64,000 nt of DNA, taken from Rhizobium sp. L1K21. Lineage in GTDB: Bacteria > Pseudomonadota > Alphaproteobacteria > Rhizobiales > Rhizobiaceae. The notes beneath the pieces were generated by a model. It ran no database searches. It had not been told where the DNA came from and saw only the letters and a program-made list of their open reading frames with translations. Made by a program: the position numbers and the translations under genes. Below are positions 34,831 to 44,683 of the stretch, in pieces; position 1 is the stretch's first letter, and every line of letters starts with the position of its first letter. The stretch lies in NCBI RefSeq assembly GCF_024055895.1, contig NZ_JAMXLE010000004.1, positions 124,001-188,000 on the forward strand, in the 5' to 3' direction.

Positions 34831-34849
34831 CCTTTGCCGCTGGCAAAGG
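34831..34849 (+). other. Leader hairpin next to the thioesterase ribosome site
   Basis: CCTTTGCC and GGCAAAGG form a perfect 8-bp stem with a 3-base loop. It ends 8 nt before GAGGAGG, so it could modulate translation initiation. Confidence 0.45.
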
Positions 34850-34869
34850 GGCTATTGAGGAGGGGTTGG

Positions 34870-35274
34870 ATGATCACATACAAAGGCGTTGTTTCGCCGC
34901 AGCAATGCGATGTTATGGGACATATGAACGTGCAGCATTATATCGCTGCGTTCGATCATGCCTCCTGGCACCTTGTGGCGGCGGCCGGTTATCGCTCTGC
35001 CTGGTTGGAAGAGCGCAAACTCGGATGGGCCGATCGCCATTATGACGTGGACTTTTTGGACGAATTGCCTGTCGGTAGCCTGATCGAAGTGCGAAGCAAG
35101 ATTTTGAAGGTGGGACGCACGTCCCTGACATTGCATCATGCGATGTACAACACAGAAACGGGCGGCCTCTGTGCTGAAATCACCATTGCCACCATCCTCT
35201 TCGATCTTGTTGCCCGCAAATCCGCGCCGCTGCCGCAGGAGATGATTGACGGCGCGGCAAAGCTTCTGGCTTGA
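34870..35274 (+). CDS. Hotdog-fold acyl-CoA thioesterase (4HBT family)
   Basis: Protein of 134 residues with the single hotdog domain and the catalytic-type motif QCDVMGHMNVQHYIAAFD, typical of 4-hydroxybenzoyl-CoA / YbgC-like thioesterases. GAGGAGG lies 6 nt before the ATG, which rules out the 12-codon longer frame. It should hydrolyse an acyl-CoA in the cytoplasm. The next gene, a second hydrolase, starts 29 bp later and probably shares its transcript from module D. Confidence 0.87.
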   Translation: MITYKGVVSPQQCDVMGHMNVQHYIAAFDHASWHLVAAAGYRSAWLEERKLGWADRHYDVDFLDELPVGSLIEVRSKILKVGRTSLTLHHAMYNTETGGLCAEITIATILFDLVARKSAPLPQEMIDGAAKLLA

Positions 35275-35303
35275 GGCTCTGAGCCTGGGGGGCGTTCCAA
35301 AAA

Positions 35304-36287
35304 ATGCACATTGTCATTCAGTTCGCGCTGATCAGCGTCGCGATTTTCTTCGTCATTGCCTTTGGCCTCATTCTCAGCCAGCCGGCTTCCGGTCATATAT
35401 CCGGAAAGACCCTGCAGTTTGAGGCAACACGCCTTGGGGGAACTGCCGATATACCCTTGCGCTATTATGAAGCCGGTGACGGGACGACGCTTGGATACCG
35501 CTATCTGCCCGGCAAGAGCGACGATGTCCCGCTTCTGGTCTTTGTTCATGGCTCTGGCTGGCACGGTCAAGGCTATGTGCAGTTTGCCGAAGCGGTCCAT
35601 GGGGAGGGCGACATCGCGGTCGCCCTGCCTGATCTGCGTGGCCACGGGCCCCATCCTCAGCGGCGCGGGGATGTCAATTACATCGGACAGCTGGAAGACG
35701 ATATTGCCGAACTCATCAGCATTTTGCGGCATCCTGGCCAGAAGCTCGTTCTTGGCGGACATTCGAGCGGCGGCGGGTTGGTTATTCGCTATGCCGGCGG
35801 CCGTCATGGGTCCGATCTCGATCAGGCTGTGCTGATCGCTCCGTTCTTGAAATATAACGCGCCAACCATGCGGCCCAATAGCGGCGGCTGGGCGCATGCG
35901 CTGGTGCGCCGCATCGCCGGACTGAAGATGCTGAACATGATCGGAATTAGCCAGCTCAACGGCCTGACGGCTATCGAGTTCAATTTTCCCGACAGCGTTC
36001 TGCAAGGCCCTCTCGGGGCAACCGCAACGCAATCCTATTCCTATCGGCTGAATGAAAGTTATGCGCCGCGGGCAGACTACCTGAAAGACGTCGCAGCGCT
36101 TCCGCCTTTCCTTCTGATCGCCGGGCGCGACGATGAAGCCTTTCAAGCAGAAGCCTATCAGCCGACGCTCTCTGAAGCGACAGAGAAGGGGCGCTACGTG
36201 CTGTTGGACAAAACCGGGCATCTGGACGTCTACAACAAGCCGGAGACGGCTCAGATCATTCGCGATTTCGTGCTGGGGAAGGATTGA
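35304..36287 (+). CDS. Membrane-anchored alpha/beta hydrolase (lysophospholipase-like)
   Basis: Protein of 327 residues with an N-terminal transmembrane or uncleaved signal helix (IVIQFALISVAIFFVIAFGLIL) followed by an alpha/beta hydrolase domain: VFVHGSGWHG, DLRGHGPHP, nucleophile GGHSSGGG, acid in AGRDDEAF, His in TGHLDVYN. The fold and the membrane anchor suggest a lipid or lysophospholipid substrate, facing the periplasm or membrane. A GGGGGG stretch precedes the ATG. A bidirectional terminator shared with acnA closes the unit. Confidence 0.85.
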   Translation: MHIVIQFALISVAIFFVIAFGLILSQPASGHISGKTLQFEATRLGGTADIPLRYYEAGDGTTLGYRYLPGKSDDVPLLVFVHGSGWHGQGYVQFAEAVHGEGDIAVALPDLRGHGPHPQRRGDVNYIGQLEDDIAELISILRHPGQKLVLGGHSSGGGLVIRYAGGRHGSDLDQAVLIAPFLKYNAPTMRPNSGGWAHALVRRIAGLKMLNMIGISQLNGLTAIEFNFPDSVLQGPLGATATQSYSYRLNESYAPRADYLKDVAALPPFLLIAGRDDEAFQAEAYQPTLSEATEKGRYVLLDKTGHLDVYNKPETAQIIRDFVLGKD

Positions 36288-36333
36288 GCCTCTCCATAGG
36301 CCAGCAGCGAAAGGCAGATAGAGGAACGCATGT

Positions 36334-36365
36334 AAAAAAAGGCCGGACAACATGCCCGGCCTTTT
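36334..36365. terminator. Bidirectional terminator, hydrolase / acnA
   Basis: AAGGCCGG pairs with CCGGCCTT. T-runs follow on both strands: TTTT on plus, and CCTTTTTTTAC on minus, where it ends acnA. Confidence 0.85.
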
Positions 36366-36385
36366 CGCTCTTTGTACCTAATCCC

Positions 36386-39076
36386 TTAAGCAGCCAGCTG
36401 CCGAAGCACCGTCTGCAGGATGCCGCCGTTGTTGACGTAGGTGATCTCGTCCAGCGTGTCGATGCGGCAGATGATCGGGACTTCCTTGTTGGAGCCGTCG
36501 CCGAAGGTGATCTTGGCGATCTTCTTTTCGCGCGGCTTGACGCCGGCCAGACCTTCGATGGTGACAATTTCGTCGCCCTTGAGGCCGAGGCTTTCCCAGG
36601 TGGTGCCCTCTTCGAGAACGAAGGGAACGACGCCCATGCCAACCAGGTTCGAACGGTGGATACGTTCAAACGACTGGGCAATCACGGCGCGAACGCCGAG
36701 CAGGTTGGTGCCCTTGGCAGCCCAGTCACGGGACGAGCCGTTGCCGTATTCAACACCGGCGAAGATGACGAGCGGAACGCCCTCTTCCTTGTACTTCATG
36801 GCCGCGTCGTAGATCGACATCTCTTCCTTCGACGGATAGTGGATCGTGTAGCCACCTTCCTTGCCGTTCGGGCCGAGCATGTGGTTGCGGATGCGGATAT
36901 TGGCAAATGTGCCGCGCATCATGACTTCGTGGTTACCGCGGCGCGTGCCGTACTGGTTGAAGTCTGCAACGCCCACGCCGTGTTCGGTGAGATATTCACC
37001 GGCAGGCGAAGCCGCCTTGATCGAACCGGCCGGCGAGATGTGGTCGGTGGTGATCTTGTCGCCGAAGAGACCGAGAACGCGAGCGCCGACAATGTCGGAG
37101 ACCGGCGTCGGCTGTGCGCCCATGCCCACGAAGTAAGGCGGGTTCTGCACGTAGGTCGATTCGTCGTCCCAGGTGTAGGTCTGACCGGACGGGGCCTGAA
37201 CAGCCTGCCAGTTTTCATCACCCTTGAATACATCAGCATATTTGGCCGCGTAAATTTCACGCGTCACATATTTCATGATGTATTCCTGGATTTCCTGCGT
37301 GGAAGGCCAGATGTCCTTCAGGTAAACCGGATTGCCGTTCTGGTCTTCGCCGATCGGATCCTTGGTGAGGTCCTTCTGGACGGAGCCGGCGAGCGCATAA
37401 GCCACAACGAGCGGCGGGGAGGCCAGGTAGTTTGCCTGGACGTCCGGCGACACGCGGCCTTCGAAGTTGCGGTTGCCGGAGAGAACGCCAGCGGCAATCA
37501 GGCCCTTGTCGTTGATGGTCTTGGAGATCGGACCCGGCAGCGGACCAGAGTTACCGATGCAGGTGGTGCAGCCGAAGCCAACGAGGTTGAAGCCGAGCGC
37601 ATCCAGGTCCTTCTGGAGCCCGGAATTGTTCAGATATTCCGCGACCACCTGCGATCCGGGTGCCAGCGAGGTTTTCACCCACGGCTTGGACTTCAGACCC
37701 TTGGCGACAGCGTTGCGGGCAAGCAGGCCGGCAGCAATCAGAACCGATGGGTTCGATGTGTTGGTGCACGACGTGATGGCTGCGATGCAGACATCGCCGT
37801 GACCGAGATCGTAATCCGTGCCTTCAACAGCATAGCGGTTTTCCAGCTGGCCGGGCTTCTTGTACTCGGCCTCAAGCGCGGTTGCGAAGTTCGGTGCAAT
37901 GGTTTCCAGCGCCAGGCGGCCTTCCGGACGCTTGGGACCAGCCATGGAGGGGACAACGTCGCCAAGGTCGAGTTCCAGCGTGTCGGTAAACACGAGATCG
38001 GAGCCGTCGCCTTCGCGCCACATTCCTTGAGCCTTCGAATAGGCTTCAACGAGGGCGATGCGATCGGTGTCGCGACCGGACATGGTGAGGTAGTTGATGG
38101 TTTCGCCGTCAACGGGGAAGAAGCCGCAGGTTGCGCCATATTCCGGACCCATGTTGCCGATGGTGGCGCGGTCGGCAAGCGACATGGCGTCAAGGCCGGG
38201 GCCGAAGAATTCGACAAACTTGGAGACAACGCCCTTCTTGCGCAGCATCTGCACAACGGTCAGCACGAGGTCGGTTGCCGTGCAGCCTTCCTTCAGCTTG
38301 CCGGTGAGCTTGAAGCCAACGACTTCCGGCAGAAGCATGGAAACCGGCTGGCCGAGCATGGCCGCTTCAGCTTCGATACCGCCAACGCCCCAGCCGAGAA
38401 CGCCAAGACCGTTGATCATGGTCGTGTGGCTGTCGGTGCCAACGCAGGTGTCGGGATAAGCGGTGGTTTCGCCGTCTTCTTCCTTGGTCCAGACCGTCTG
38501 GCCCAGATATTCAAGGTTCACCTGGTGACAGATGCCGGTGCCGGGGGGAACAACGCGGAAGTTCTTGAACGCCTGCTGGCCCCATTTCAGGAACTTGTAA
38601 CGCTCTGCGTTGCGCTGATATTCCAGTTCCACGTTGCGCGCGAAGGCGGTGGCAGAACCGAATTCATCGACGATCACGGAGTGGTCGATCACGAGATCGA
38701 CGGGAACGAGCGGGTTGATCTTTTCCGGATCGCCGCCGAGCGCCTGGAGGCCGTCACGCATGGCTGCAAGGTCAACAACGGCTGGAACGCCGGTGAAGTC
38801 CTGCATCAGCACGCGGGCCGGGCGGTAGGCGATTTCAGCTTCGGTCTTGCCCTTGTTGGTCAGCCATGCAGCGCAAGCTTCAATGTCGGCCTTGGTGACC
38901 GAACGGCCATCTTCATTGCGCAGCAGGTTTTCCAAAACCACCTTCATGGAGAAGGGCAGCTTGGAAATGCCGGTGAGGCCGTTTTTTTCAGCCTCGGGAA
39001 GGCTGTAGTAAACAAATTCTTTGCCGTTGACGGTGATCGTCGAACGACAATTGAAGCTGTCGAGTGATTTTGCCAC
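36386..39076 (-). CDS. acnA: Aconitate hydratase A
   Basis: TCA-cycle aconitase of 896 residues converting citrate to isocitrate. The iron-sulfur cysteines are in [12 protein letters not shown] and [36 protein letters not shown] and [15 protein letters not shown] are further signatures. The GTG start gives the conserved N-terminus (AKSLDSFNC). About 50 extra codons upstream are open but unconserved. It is transcribed alone and divergent from the ccm genes. Confidence 0.97.
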   Translation of the reverse strand: MAKSLDSFNCRSTITVNGKEFVYYSLPEAEKNGLTGISKLPFSMKVVLENLLRNEDGRSVTKADIEACAAWLTNKGKTEAEIAYRPARVLMQDFTGVPAVVDLAAMRDGLQALGGDPEKINPLVPVDLVIDHSVIVDEFGSATAFARNVELEYQRNAERYKFLKWGQQAFKNFRVVPPGTGICHQVNLEYLGQTVWTKEEDGETTAYPDTCVGTDSHTTMINGLGVLGWGVGGIEAEAAMLGQPVSMLLPEVVGFKLTGKLKEGCTATDLVLTVVQMLRKKGVVSKFVEFFGPGLDAMSLADRATIGNMGPEYGATCGFFPVDGETINYLTMSGRDTDRIALVEAYSKAQGMWREGDGSDLVFTDTLELDLGDVVPSMAGPKRPEGRLALETIAPNFATALEAEYKKPGQLENRYAVEGTDYDLGHGDVCIAAITSCTNTSNPSVLIAAGLLARNAVAKGLKSKPWVKTSLAPGSQVVAEYLNNSGLQKDLDALGFNLVGFGCTTCIGNSGPLPGPISKTINDKGLIAAGVLSGNRNFEGRVSPDVQANYLASPPLVVAYALAGSVQKDLTKDPIGEDQNGNPVYLKDIWPSTQEIQEYIMKYVTREIYAAKYADVFKGDENWQAVQAPSGQTYTWDDESTYVQNPPYFVGMGAQPTPVSDIVGARVLGLFGDKITTDHISPAGSIKAASPAGEYLTEHGVGVADFNQYGTRRGNHEVMMRGTFANIRIRNHMLGPNGKEGGYTIHYPSKEEMSIYDAAMKYKEEGVPLVIFAGVEYGNGSSRDWAAKGTNLLGVRAVIAQSFERIHRSNLVGMGVVPFVLEEGTTWESLGLKGDEIVTIEGLAGVKPREKKIAKITFGDGSNKEVPIICRIDTLDEITYVNNGGILQTVLRQLAA

Positions 39077-39330
39077 TGAAAAACCCCGTACGTCTGTTCG
39101 CCAAATCTTGACGCGCGGACGCCCGAACACTTGGGTAAGAAGTGATAGGGTGCGGGTGCAGCCATTTCCGCTGTCCGCCCGTGACAGTCTGAAGACTTTC
39201 AAGTTCGGCGCTAGGATATAAAAGATCACACCGGCTGCTGGCGTGGTTGCGGGCCTTATAGACCTATTCTAAAGATGGTGCCAGACCCTATAAGGGTGAA
39301 AAGAAACATTTTTTTGGCAACGCGGCATTC

Positions 39331-39966
39331 ATGAGCCGCAGAAGTGCGACAGCAATGCGGTTTATGGCGGAAAATCTGGGTGCGCGGCGCGGCGAGGAGC
39401 TGCTGTTTCGCGATATTTCCTTTTCGCTCAGCGATGGTGAAGCGCTTCTGGTGACTGGCCCCAACGGTTCGGGCAAGTCCACGCTACTCAGGGTGGTGGC
39501 CGGTTTGCTCTATGCCGAAACCGGCAGTGTGGCAGCTGAAGGCTATGAGCGCGCCGCCGAAGCCTGCCACTATCTTGGCCATCGCAACGCGATGAAACGT
39601 GAACTGACAGTGGAGGAAAATCTCGATTTCTGGCGGGACTTTATGGGTGGTGGCGAAGGTGCGGTTTCAGCCACCGAAGCCGCAGAGGCCGTCGGTTTGG
39701 GCGGTATCACCCACTTGCCTTTCGGCTACCTCTCGGCGGGGCAACAGCGTCGCATGGCCATGGCCAAGCTTCTCGTGGTGCAACGCCCGGTCTGGCTTCT
39801 CGACGAACCGACGGCGGCACTCGATGCAGCCTCTGATGCAATGTTCGGCAAGCTCTGCCAGGATTTTCAGGCGCGGGGCGGGATCATTGTCGCGGCAACG
39901 CATCAGCCACTCGGGCTGAAAGCGCCGCAGAGCCTCGTGATGAAGGGGTTTGAGTATGTGGATTGA
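39331..39966 (+). CDS. ccmA: Heme exporter ATP-binding protein CcmA
   Basis: ABC ATPase of 211 residues of the cytochrome c maturation system. Walker A GPNGSGKSTL, signature LSAGQQRRMAMAKLL, Walker B VWLLDEPTAALD. With CcmB and CcmC it releases holo-CcmE. The start is uncertain: ATG codons at 39331, 39355 and 39364 are in frame and none has a strong ribosome site. The first of ccmABCDG, but separated from ccmB by a palindromic repeat. Confidence 0.93.
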   Translation: MSRRSATAMRFMAENLGARRGEELLFRDISFSLSDGEALLVTGPNGSGKSTLLRVVAGLLYAETGSVAAEGYERAAEACHYLGHRNAMKRELTVEENLDFWRDFMGGGEGAVSATEAAEAVGLGGITHLPFGYLSAGQQRRMAMAKLLVVQRPVWLLDEPTAALDAASDAMFGKLCQDFQARGGIIVAATHQPLGLKAPQSLVMKGFEYVD

Positions 39967-39989
39967 ATGCGGCAAAGAGGCGCGCGTCA

Positions 39990-40110
39990 CGCTCCCCCTT
40001 CTCCCCTTGGGGAGAAGTGCCGAACGACGTGAGGCGATGAGGGGTTCCCGCCACCTCATGAAAACCCCTCATCCGGCCCTACGGGCCACCTTCTCCCCAA
40101 GGGGAGAAGA
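39990..40110. repeat. Compound palindromic intergenic repeat (RIME-like)
   Basis: Two 20-bp palindromes built on CTTCTCCCC/GGGGAGAAG (39998-40017 and 40090-40109) flank an inner inverted repeat (GATGAGGGGTT with AACCCCTCATC) and a GGCCC/GGGCC hairpin. The type resembles intergenic mosaic elements known from rhizobia. It fills nearly all of the ccmA-ccmB gap. Confidence 0.8.
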
Positions 40111-40122
40111 CAGGAGCGATGC

Positions 40123-40782
40123 ATGACCGCACTCTTCCTCCGCGATATCAAACTGGCCATCCGTGCAGGCGGCGGCGCGTTGATCGGCGTCCTGTTTTTC
40201 ATGACCGTCGTGGCTGTCATTCCTTTCGGCGTTGGTCCCGACCTCAATCTGCTGTCGCGTATCGGTCCTGCCATTCTTTGGATCGGTGCCTTGCTTTCAG
40301 CGCTTCTTGGTCTTGATCGGTTGTTTCAGGCCGAGCGTGAAGATGGTTCGCTCGATCTTCTCCTGATGCAGGAAAACCCGCTGGTGCTGACTGTTTTCGT
40401 GAAATGCCTGGCCCATTGGGTGGCAAACGGCTTGCCGCTGGTGATTGCCTCGCCGGTTCTCGGTCTCTTCATGAATATGAATGAAGTGGCCATCGGTGCC
40501 ACGCTGATCACCCTGCTTGTTGGTTCGCCAGCACTGACATTCATCGGTGCGGCGGGTGCAGCGGTTGCGGTCTCTTTGCCGCGGGGCGGGCTTCTGGTCT
40601 CGATCCTGGTTCTGCCGCTGGCAATTCCGGTGCTGATCTTCGGCGTTTCGGCAACCTATGCCGCTGTGGAAGACCCCGCCCCGTTTTTGCCGCCTTTTAT
40701 GATATTAACGGCTATTACGCTGCTGTTTGCGGTCATCGGGCCTTTTGCCGCGTCCATGGCGCTCAAATCTTCGTCAGATTGA
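40123..40782 (+). CDS. ccmB: Heme exporter permease CcmB
   Basis: Inner-membrane protein of 219 residues with six helices and the family stretch LDRLFQAEREDGSLDLLLMQ in the first cytoplasmic loop. It is the membrane half that couples CcmA to CcmC. ACAGGAG precedes the ATG, just behind the repeat element. Confidence 0.95.
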   Translation: MTALFLRDIKLAIRAGGGALIGVLFFMTVVAVIPFGVGPDLNLLSRIGPAILWIGALLSALLGLDRLFQAEREDGSLDLLLMQENPLVLTVFVKCLAHWVANGLPLVIASPVLGLFMNMNEVAIGATLITLLVGSPALTFIGAAGAAVAVSLPRGGLLVSILVLPLAIPVLIFGVSATYAAVEDPAPFLPPFMILTAITLLFAVIGPFAASMALKSSSD

Positions 40783-40838
40783 AACGGTTTTGATTAAGAT
40801 CAATTGCAGCATCCAGTGTTTGCGGATAGGAAACCGGC

Positions 40839-41606
40839 ATGACTGAGAACACGCTTTCCTTTTCCTGGCTGACTGATCTGGCCAATCCGACGCGGTTTAT
40901 CGCGCTGGTCAATCGCGTGCTGCCATGGCTTGGCGCAATCACCGCGATCCTGTTTGCCGTCGGGCTCTATCTGAGTTTCACGACGGAAGGCGATTATCAG
41001 CAGGGACTGACCGTGCGCATCATGTATATCCATGTGCCAGCGGCGTGGCTCTCAATGATGTGTTATTCGGTGATGGCGATTGCCGCACTTGGAACCTTGG
41101 TCTGGCGTCATCCGCTGGCTGATGTTGCGGCCAAGACCGCTGCTCCGCTCGGGGCTGCTTTCACCTTTCTCGCGCTCGTGACCGGCTCACTCTGGGGCAA
41201 GCCCATGTGGGGCACCTGGTGGGTGTGGGATGCGCGCCTGACCTCGGTTTTCATCCTCTTCCTGATGTATCTCGGCTTGATCGCGTTCAACCGCGCCATG
41301 GATGATCCGCTGCGCGCAGCACGTGTTTCGGCGGTGATGATCCTCATTGGCTTCGTCAACATCCCGATTATCAAGTTTTCGGTGGAGTGGTGGAACACGC
41401 TGCATCAGCCTGCATCTGTGATGCGGCTTGATGGGCCGACCATCGATCCGGAATTCCTGCGGCCCTTGTTTGTGATGGCGCTTGCCTTCACCATGCTGTT
41501 TTTCACACTGCACTTCATGGCCATCCGCACCGAAATCTGGCGCCGCCGTATTGCCAATATGCGCCGCTTGGCTGCCAGAAAGGCGTCGCGCGAGGTTCAA
41601 CGATGA
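40839..41606 (+). CDS. ccmC: Heme-handling protein CcmC
   Basis: Inner-membrane heme-lyase component of 255 residues. The periplasmic tryptophan-rich heme site is present as [14 protein letters not shown], and six helices surround it. CcmC attaches heme to CcmE. ATAGGAAACC precedes the ATG. The stop overlaps the ccmD start (ATGA). Confidence 0.96.
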   Translation: MTENTLSFSWLTDLANPTRFIALVNRVLPWLGAITAILFAVGLYLSFTTEGDYQQGLTVRIMYIHVPAAWLSMMCYSVMAIAALGTLVWRHPLADVAAKTAAPLGAAFTFLALVTGSLWGKPMWGTWWVWDARLTSVFILFLMYLGLIAFNRAMDDPLRAARVSAVMILIGFVNIPIIKFSVEWWNTLHQPASVMRLDGPTIDPEFLRPLFVMALAFTMLFFTLHFMAIRTEIWRRRIANMRRLAARKASREVQR

Positions 41607-41773
41607 GCCACGCTTTTTATATCTACGCTTCCTACGGCATCGCGGCGCTGACCATCGTTGGTATCGTCGTCTGGACCTGGTTGGACAGCCGAGCTCGCCG
41701 GAAGGAACTGCAAAAGCTGGAAGCGTCGGGCATTCGCCGTCGCTCTGCCGGGTCTGCGGAAGGCGCAAAATGA
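41603..41773 (+). CDS. ccmD: Heme exporter small subunit CcmD
   Basis: Protein of 56 residues with one transmembrane helix ([18 protein letters not shown]) and a basic cytoplasmic tail ([20 protein letters not shown]), the typical CcmD design. It stabilises the CcmABC-CcmE complex. Both ends overlap neighbours by 4 bp (ATGA with ccmC and with ccmG). Confidence 0.92.
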   Translation: MSHAFYIYASYGIAALTIVGIVVWTWLDSRARRKELQKLEASGIRRRSAGSAEGAK

Positions 41774-42369
41774 CGGACGAACCAGTTCAGCCCGAAAAAA
41801 AGGGTGGTCTCTCCAAGACCGGAATCGTGATTGCGTTCCTGCCCTTTCTGATCTTCATTCTGCTGTCGGGCGTTTTCTGGATGCAGCTTGAAAGCGGCAA
41901 AGATCCCTCCGTCCTGCCCTCAGCCCTGCTCAACAAACCGGCACCATCGCTGAATATGCAGCCTCTTGAAGGCGCCAACACGCCCGCGCTCACCTATGAA
42001 GCCGTCAAGGGCAAGCTGACGCTCGTCAATGTGTGGGCGTCGTGGTGCATACCCTGCCGCGATGAGGCGCCGGAGCTGATGGAACTGGCCAAGGACCCGC
42101 GCATCCAGATCGTGGGCATCAATTACAAGGACAAGAATGCCAATGCCTTGTCCTTCCTGGAAGAGTTCGGCAATCCGTTCGCGGCGATCGGTGTTGATCC
42201 GAACGGCAAGGCGGCGATCGACTGGGGTGTTTACGGTGTGCCGGAAACCTATCTGGTCGATGAAACCGGCAAGATCATCTACAAAAAGGTCGGTCCGTTT
42301 GACCCGGACAGCATTCAAAACGAGTTGATGCCACACATCGAAAAGGCTTCGGGTCAGGCTGGACGCTGA
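41770..42369 (+). CDS. ccmG: Thiol:disulfide interchange protein CcmG (DsbE)
   Basis: Membrane-anchored periplasmic thioredoxin of 199 residues. One N-terminal helix ([20 protein letters not shown]), then a thioredoxin fold with WASWCIPC and the cis-Pro region [10 protein letters not shown]. It reduces apocytochrome c cysteines for heme attachment. The start overlaps the ccmD stop. ccmEFH are not next to it. Confidence 0.94.
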   Translation: MTDEPVQPEKKGGLSKTGIVIAFLPFLIFILLSGVFWMQLESGKDPSVLPSALLNKPAPSLNMQPLEGANTPALTYEAVKGKLTLVNVWASWCIPCRDEAPELMELAKDPRIQIVGINYKDKNANALSFLEEFGNPFAAIGVDPNGKAAIDWGVYGVPETYLVDETGKIIYKKVGPFDPDSIQNELMPHIEKASGQAGR

Positions 42370-42495
42370 GGAACGAAGTTGATTTGACGGCTGGGCGGTT
42401 CGCTGGTTGCAGTCGTTGCGGGCCTCTGCACTGGAAATTCACGTGCAATTCCGCCATATAGGCGTCAGATTAACACTTTGACCGGAAGCGGTGAC

Positions 42496-43395
42496 ATGTC
42501 TGAACGCGCACCATTTGCCAAGATGAACGGGCTCGGGAACAAGATTCTCGTGGTCGATATGCGTGGCCGCAAGGACAAGATCACGCCGAAAGCGGCCATT
42601 GCGCTTGCCGCCGACCCGCAAACCAGTTTTGACCAGATCATGGCCGTCTACGACCCGAAGGCCGAGGGCACGGATGCCTGGATCGACATTCTCAATTGCG
42701 ACGGCACGTTTGCGCAGGCTTGTGGTAACGGTACGCGTTGCGTGGTGCAGGCGCTTGCTGCCGAAACCGGCAAGCAGGTGTTTACCTTCCAGACCATCGC
42801 CGGCATTTTGAATGCGATCGAACATGAAGACGGGCTGATTTCCGTCGATATGGGCAAACCGGTTTTTGAGTGGGACAAGATCCCGCTGGCCGAAGAGTTT
42901 CACGATACAAGCCGCATCGAGCTGCAGATCGGACCGATTGACGATCCGGTTCTGCACTCGCCCTCGGTTATGTCCATGGGCAATCCGCATGCGGTTTTCT
43001 GGGTCAACAAGGACGTCTGGTCTTATGATCTGGAAAAATTCGGGCCGCTTCTGGAAAATCATCCAATGTTTCCCGAACGCGCCAATATCACCATTGCGCA
43101 GGTCACATCGCCGACGTCGATTACCACCCGCACATGGGAACGAGGTGCTGGCCTTACGCTTGCCTGCGGTTCTGCCGCTTGTGCGACAGCTGTCAATGGC
43201 GTTCGCACCGGTCGCACGGAACGCAAGGTTACCATCAATGTCGCCAGCGCACCGGCTCCTTCCAAGCTGGAGCTTGAATGGCGCGACGATGACCATGTGA
43301 TCATGACTGGACCTGCCGAATGGGAATGGTCCGGTGAGCTTGATCCTGAAACCGGCGACTGGCAACGTGATCAGGACGAGGCGAGGGCGATTTGA
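42496..43395 (+). CDS. dapF: Diaminopimelate epimerase
   Basis: Enzyme of 299 residues that interconverts LL- and meso-diaminopimelate for lysine and peptidoglycan. The two catalytic cysteines are in [11 protein letters not shown] and [26 protein letters not shown] is the usual start. Six codons of open frame before the ATG are rejected. The end overlaps the mtaB start by 4 bp, as seen in many alphaproteobacteria. Confidence 0.95.
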   Translation: MSERAPFAKMNGLGNKILVVDMRGRKDKITPKAAIALAADPQTSFDQIMAVYDPKAEGTDAWIDILNCDGTFAQACGNGTRCVVQALAAETGKQVFTFQTIAGILNAIEHEDGLISVDMGKPVFEWDKIPLAEEFHDTSRIELQIGPIDDPVLHSPSVMSMGNPHAVFWVNKDVWSYDLEKFGPLLENHPMFPERANITIAQVTSPTSITTRTWERGAGLTLACGSAACATAVNGVRTGRTERKVTINVASAPAPSKLELEWRDDDHVIMTGPAEWEWSGELDPETGDWQRDQDEARAI

Positions 43396-44666
43396 AGGGC
43401 GTCGAAGTCATAACCTTCGGCTGTCGCCTCAATACCTATGAATCCGAAGTGATGAAGGCTGAGGCTGCCAAAGCCGGGCTCGACAATGCCGTGCTGGTGA
43501 ACACCTGTGCGGTTACCGGCGAGGCCGTGCGTCAGGCGCGGCAGGCCATTCGCCGGGCGCGGCGCGAAAATCCGCAGGCCCGCATCGTGGTCACCGGCTG
43601 TGCGGCCCAAACCACGCCAGACGATTTTGCCAATATGCCGGAAGTGGACGCGGTGATCGGCAATGAAGAGAAGCTGAAAAGCACCTCTTATGCAGCCTTG
43701 CCCGATTTCGGCGTGTCGGCAGAAGAAAAGCTGCGCGTCAACGACATCATGAGCGTCACCGAGACAGCGCCCCAGATGGTGGAGCTGATCGACGGGCATG
43801 TGCGTGCTTTCATTCAGGTGCAAAACGGCTGCGATCATCGCTGCACCTTTTGCATCATCCCCTATGGTCGCGGCAATTCGCGCTCTGTGCCTATGGGTGC
43901 TGTCGTGGATCAGGCGCGAAAGCTGGTTGAAAGCGGCTACAAGGAAATCGTGCTCACCGGGGTCGACGCCACATCCTATGGTGCCGATCTTCCCGGCAGC
44001 CCGAGCCTGGGGCAGCTTGCCAAGACGCTTCTCAAACAGGTGCCGGAGATCCGGCGGCTTAGGCTTTCGTCCATCGATTCAGTGGAGATTGACCGGCATT
44101 TGCTTGATCTGATCGCGGATGAGCCGCGTTTCATGCCGCATCTGCACCTTTCGCTGCAGCATGGCGACAATCTGATCCTCAAGCGCATGAAACGGCGGCA
44201 TTCGCGCGAGGATGCGCTGAACTTCTGCCATGAAGCGCGCCGCTTGCGGCCTGAAATGAGCTTTGGCGCGGATTTCATAGCCGGCTTTCCAACCGAAACC
44301 GAAGAGGCCTTTGCCAATATGGTGGCACTGGCCGAAGAGATCGGCATTGCCAATCTGCACGTCTTTCCCTTCAGCCCGCGCGAAGGTACACCAGCGGCGC
44401 GCATGCCGCAGCTCGACCGTCGTGTCGTGAAGGAAAGAGCGGCAAGGCTTCGGGAAAAGGGCGGTGAATTGCTGGCTATGCATCTCGACCGTTTTGCCGG
44501 CACGCGCCAGATGGTGCTTGCCGAACGCGGCGGGGTGGCGCATACGCAGGACTTCACGATCGTGCGCACGCCCGATCTTGAGCCCGGCACCTTCGTCGAG
44601 GTTGAAATTGCCGGTCACGATGGCAAATATCTGATGATGAGAGACATTGCCGCCAGCGCGGCGTGA
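43392..44666 (+). CDS. mtaB: tRNA t6A methylthiotransferase MtaB
   Basis: Radical-SAM methylthiotransferase of 424 residues converting t6A37 to ms2t6A37 in tRNA. The N-terminal cluster cysteines are in TFGCRLN, VNTCAVT and VTGCAAQ. The radical-SAM motif is CDHRCTFC, and a TRAM-like domain closes the protein. The start is TTG with GCGAGGGCGA upstream, overlapping the dapF stop. Confidence 0.93.
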   Translation: MKGVEVITFGCRLNTYESEVMKAEAAKAGLDNAVLVNTCAVTGEAVRQARQAIRRARRENPQARIVVTGCAAQTTPDDFANMPEVDAVIGNEEKLKSTSYAALPDFGVSAEEKLRVNDIMSVTETAPQMVELIDGHVRAFIQVQNGCDHRCTFCIIPYGRGNSRSVPMGAVVDQARKLVESGYKEIVLTGVDATSYGADLPGSPSLGQLAKTLLKQVPEIRRLRLSSIDSVEIDRHLLDLIADEPRFMPHLHLSLQHGDNLILKRMKRRHSREDALNFCHEARRLRPEMSFGADFIAGFPTETEEAFANMVALAEEIGIANLHVFPFSPREGTPAARMPQLDRRVVKERAARLREKGGELLAMHLDRFAGTRQMVLAERGGVAHTQDFTIVRTPDLEPGTFVEVEIAGHDGKYLMMRDIAASAA

Positions 44667-44683
44667 GCGGAAACGGAACGGCC

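Noticed and set aside
36284-39067. A 927-codon plus-strand open frame opposite acnA
   Set aside because: Antisense shadow of a fully conserved aconitase. Its length only reflects codon bias.
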